From: JBDTNQ01 sp039933635
GTDB lineage: Bacteria; Acidobacteriota; Vicinamibacteria; Vicinamibacterales; SCN-69-37
Direction: 5' to 3'
Length of the DNA: 7,998 nucleotides
Assembly (NCBI GenBank): GCA_039933635.1
Contig: JBDTNQ010000151.1
Span: 1-7,998, forward strand
The notes below the pieces were generated by a model, which searched no databases, was not told the DNA's origin, and worked only from the letters and a program-made list of their open reading frames with translations. Below are positions 6,578-7,998 of this stretch, piece after piece (position 1 is the first letter of the stretch; the number at the start of each line of letters is the position of its first letter). The position numbers were made by a program, and so were the translations under genes.

Positions 6578-6982
6578 ATGAAAAGGATCTGGACAATCAT
6601 CGGCGTCAGCGACGTGCAGAGAGCCCTCAGCTGGTACCAGTCGCTCTTCGGCCAGCCCGAAACGCCGCCGAGCCATCCGGATTTTGGTCAGCTTGTCGAT
6701 GCGGACGGAACGGTCTTGCTGTGCCTCCACGAGTGGGGTGCGCACGGACACCCGTCTTTGACGCGCCCAGACGAGGGGACGCCCGGCAATGGACTACTTC
6801 TGTTCTTCCGGATCGATGACTTCGACCTATCGCTCCAGCGAGCGCGCGCGCTCGTCGCACGACTCGACGAGGAGCCGCACGTGAACCCGAACACGCGAAC
6901 ACGGGAGTTCTCTCTCCGGGATCCGGACGGATACTACGTGACGCTCAGCGAACTCGATTTGCACGAGCGGGACGGCGACTGA
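6578..6982 (+). CDS. VOC-superfamily (glyoxalase/bleomycin-resistance fold) protein
   Basis: The 134-residue cytoplasmic protein has no signal peptide and the length of a single two-module VOC domain. The first module shows IIGVSDVQRALSWYQSLFGQPE at 7-28 (the characteristic beta strand, then an amphipathic helix with paired aromatic residues). The second has a beta strand at about 72-79, the helix DFDLSLQRARALVARL at 81-96, and the closing FSLRDPDGYYVTLSE at 111-125, a near-universal VOC ending in which Glu125 is the usual metal ligand. Candidate partner ligands are His51 and nearby His56/His58. The usual first-strand ligand position seems to be taken by a non-ligand residue, so metal dependence is unsure. 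It could be an isomerase, lyase or small-molecule binding protein; I cannot tell which. Placement 18 bases behind the transporter suggests cotranscription and perhaps a role in the same metabolism. Confidence 0.85.
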   Translation: MKRIWTIIGVSDVQRALSWYQSLFGQPETPPSHPDFGQLVDADGTVLLCLHEWGAHGHPSLTRPDEGTPGNGLLLFFRIDDFDLSLQRARALVARLDEEPHVNPNTRTREFSLRDPDGYYVTLSELDLHERDGD

Positions 6983-7009
6983 CGCTAGACGTCCTCGCCG
7001 CGCGCCCGA

Positions 7010-7975
7010 CTAGCGCGCCGTCAGGCGCGCCAGCGGCACGCTCGCCAACGTGAACGGCGTCTTCTGGGAGTTGTCGCCGCGGGTATTGAACTGGGTGTTC
7101 ACGACGATCAGCCGATCGCCGACCTTCGCAGCGGTCGCGGGCCAGGCCAGCAGCGGATCCTTCAGTCGATTCACCACGGTCCCCTTCGAGTAGTCAGCCG
7201 TGAGTTGGACCGTCGCAATTTCGACGGCCGTCTGACGCACGACGTACAGCGTGTGGCCGTCGAGCACGAGACCGTCCGCCCCCGACAGATCCTGCCCGGC
7301 CGTGTCGATCGCCGTGACGGCCTTGGTCGCCAGGTCCACGCGGAACAGCAGTCCCTTCCCCATCTGCACGACAATCAGCGACTTGCCATCGGCGGTCGCC
7401 GCGATGCCGTTCAGATTCGCCGCGCTGTCGTACTGCAGCGGCGTGTTCGCGAACATCACGAACGGTTCGAGCGCACCAATCTGGGTGCCGGTGATCTGAA
7501 TGCGCCACAAGGTCGCGAATCTCGTGTCGGTGAAGTAGCCCGCGTTGCCGACGAGCGCCACGTCGTTGATCAGACTGCCCGACGGATTCGGCACCTGGAA
7601 GTCCTTCAGCACCTTGCCCGTCCGCGTATCGAGAATCCACATCCGACCGGTGGCGCCGCCGGCGATCCACAGACGATGCGCGGCATCCAGTTTCATGCCG
7701 AGCACCGCCGGAAACGGCGCAGGCGCCCCGGGCGCGAGCAGCGTGCCCGCGGGCGCAACCGTCTCCGACGTACCGGTCTTCAGATTCACGCGTACCACGA
7801 GGCCGGTCACGGCACTCGCGGTGTAAGCCACGTCGGCAGCCGCGTCGTACGCAACGCCTTCCGGGAACGTGATCGACGCGGGTAGCGCGATCGTGGACAC
7901 GGCCGGAGCCTGCGCGGCAACAAAAACGGTCGTCGCGACGGCGACGATCCCGAGGGCGGCGGCAAGACGTGACAT
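7010..7975 (-). CDS. Secreted SMP-30/gluconolactonase-like beta-propeller protein
   Basis: The 321-residue protein carries a signal peptide at about 1-22 (hydrophobic stretch, then FVAAQA), so it acts in the periplasm or outside. Repeating strand-turn-strand blocks suggest a six-bladed propeller. Positions matching the SMP-30/gluconolactonase metal and active site seem to be kept: Glu39 in FPEGVAYD, Asn137-Asp138 in LINDVAL, Asn189 in NLNGIAATADG, and Asp234 in GADGLVLDG. In characterised members these bind a divalent cation and open sugar lactones to aldonates. The match is by motif and order only, and divergent secreted propellers of this type often have unknown substrates. The ATG at 7975 is preferred to the TTG at 7981 because GAGGAG lies nine bases before it. 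The gene is convergent with the VOC gene, with 27 bases between the stop codons. Confidence 0.8.
   Translation of the reverse strand: MSRLAAALGIVAVATTVFVAAQAPAVSTIALPASITFPEGVAYDAAADVAYTASAVTGLVVRVNLKTGTSETVAPAGTLLAPGAPAPFPAVLGMKLDAAHRLWIAGGATGRMWILDTRTGKVLKDFQVPNPSGSLINDVALVGNAGYFTDTRFATLWRIQITGTQIGALEPFVMFANTPLQYDSAANLNGIAATADGKSLIVVQMGKGLLFRVDLATKAVTAIDTAGQDLSGADGLVLDGHTLYVVRQTAVEIATVQLTADYSKGTVVNRLKDPLLAWPATAAKVGDRLIVVNTQFNTRGDNSQKTPFTLASVPLARLTAR
7013..7030. terminator. Perfect 7-bp GC hairpin at the convergent gene ends (weak terminator candidate)
   Basis: GCGCGCC (7013-7019) and GGCGCGC (7024-7030) pair perfectly around GTCA. It sits immediately inside the stop codon of the propeller gene and 30 bases past the VOC stop, so it could attenuate or protect plus-strand transcripts. 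No T-tract follows on either strand, and it also encodes the Ala-Arg-Leu-Thr-Ala-Arg tail, so a terminator role is doubtful. Confidence 0.3.
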
Positions 7976-7984
7976 GTGCAAATT

Positions 7985-7990
7985 CTCCTC
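7985..7990 (-). promoter_or_regulatory. Shine-Dalgarno of the propeller gene
   Basis: GAGGAG on the minus strand lies nine bases before the ATG at 7975 but only three before the alternative TTG at 7981. The spacing decides for the ATG. The window ends eight bases further upstream, so the promoter is not visible. Confidence 0.65.
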
Positions 7991-7998
7991 GAGGGCGG

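Noticed and set aside
5312..6751. 479-residue minus-strand reading frame
   Set aside because: It lies antisense to the MFS and VOC genes, both of which have recognisable domains; its own translation is charged, repetitive in composition and resembles no family.

Overview
The window is high-GC DNA that reads like an Acidobacteriota chromosome, most likely a Vicinamibacteria or Luteitalea-type soil relative. That placement is inferred from the gene mix: an Oar-type TonB-dependent receptor with an N-terminal carboxypeptidase-regulatory-like domain, a secreted DUF1080 protein and a secreted CE1-type esterase, together with uniform GC-rich coding. No marker gene for taxonomy is present.

The left part (1-5176) holds three minus-strand genes, in transcription order from right to left: an outer-membrane TonB-dependent receptor (5176-2345), a secreted esterase with an N-terminal E-set/CBM48-like domain (2272-992), and a secreted DUF1080 / 3-keto-disaccharide hydrolase-type protein (812-1, lacking only its last few residues at the window edge). 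The esterase has its own consensus -10 box and a good Shine-Dalgarno. The 179-base gap between the esterase and DUF1080 genes is the most structured non-coding DNA here: two perfect 11-bp palindromes with reverse-complementary cores flank a degenerate triplicated ~23-base unit.

The right part holds a divergent plus-strand pair, an MFS transporter of the anion:cation symporter type (5327-6559) and a small VOC/glyoxalase-fold protein (6578-6982), probably cotranscribed. Convergent to it is a minus-strand secreted SMP-30/gluconolactonase-like beta-propeller (7975-7010).

Five of the six genes fit one theme, outer-membrane uptake, extracytoplasmic hydrolysis and organic-acid transport of plant-type carbohydrate: the receptor takes in ligand, the esterase removes ester groups, the DUF1080 protein acts on (keto)glycosides, the SMP-30-like protein opens sugar lactones, and the MFS carrier imports the resulting sugar acid. 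This pathway is inference from family and neighbourhood. I found no CRISPR array, tRNA, rRNA, insertion sequence, phage gene or defence system. No stretch over 300 bases lacks a gene. I do not see a convincing wholly new system; the best candidates for a second look are the palindrome/tandem-repeat element and the carbohydrate locus taken as a unit.
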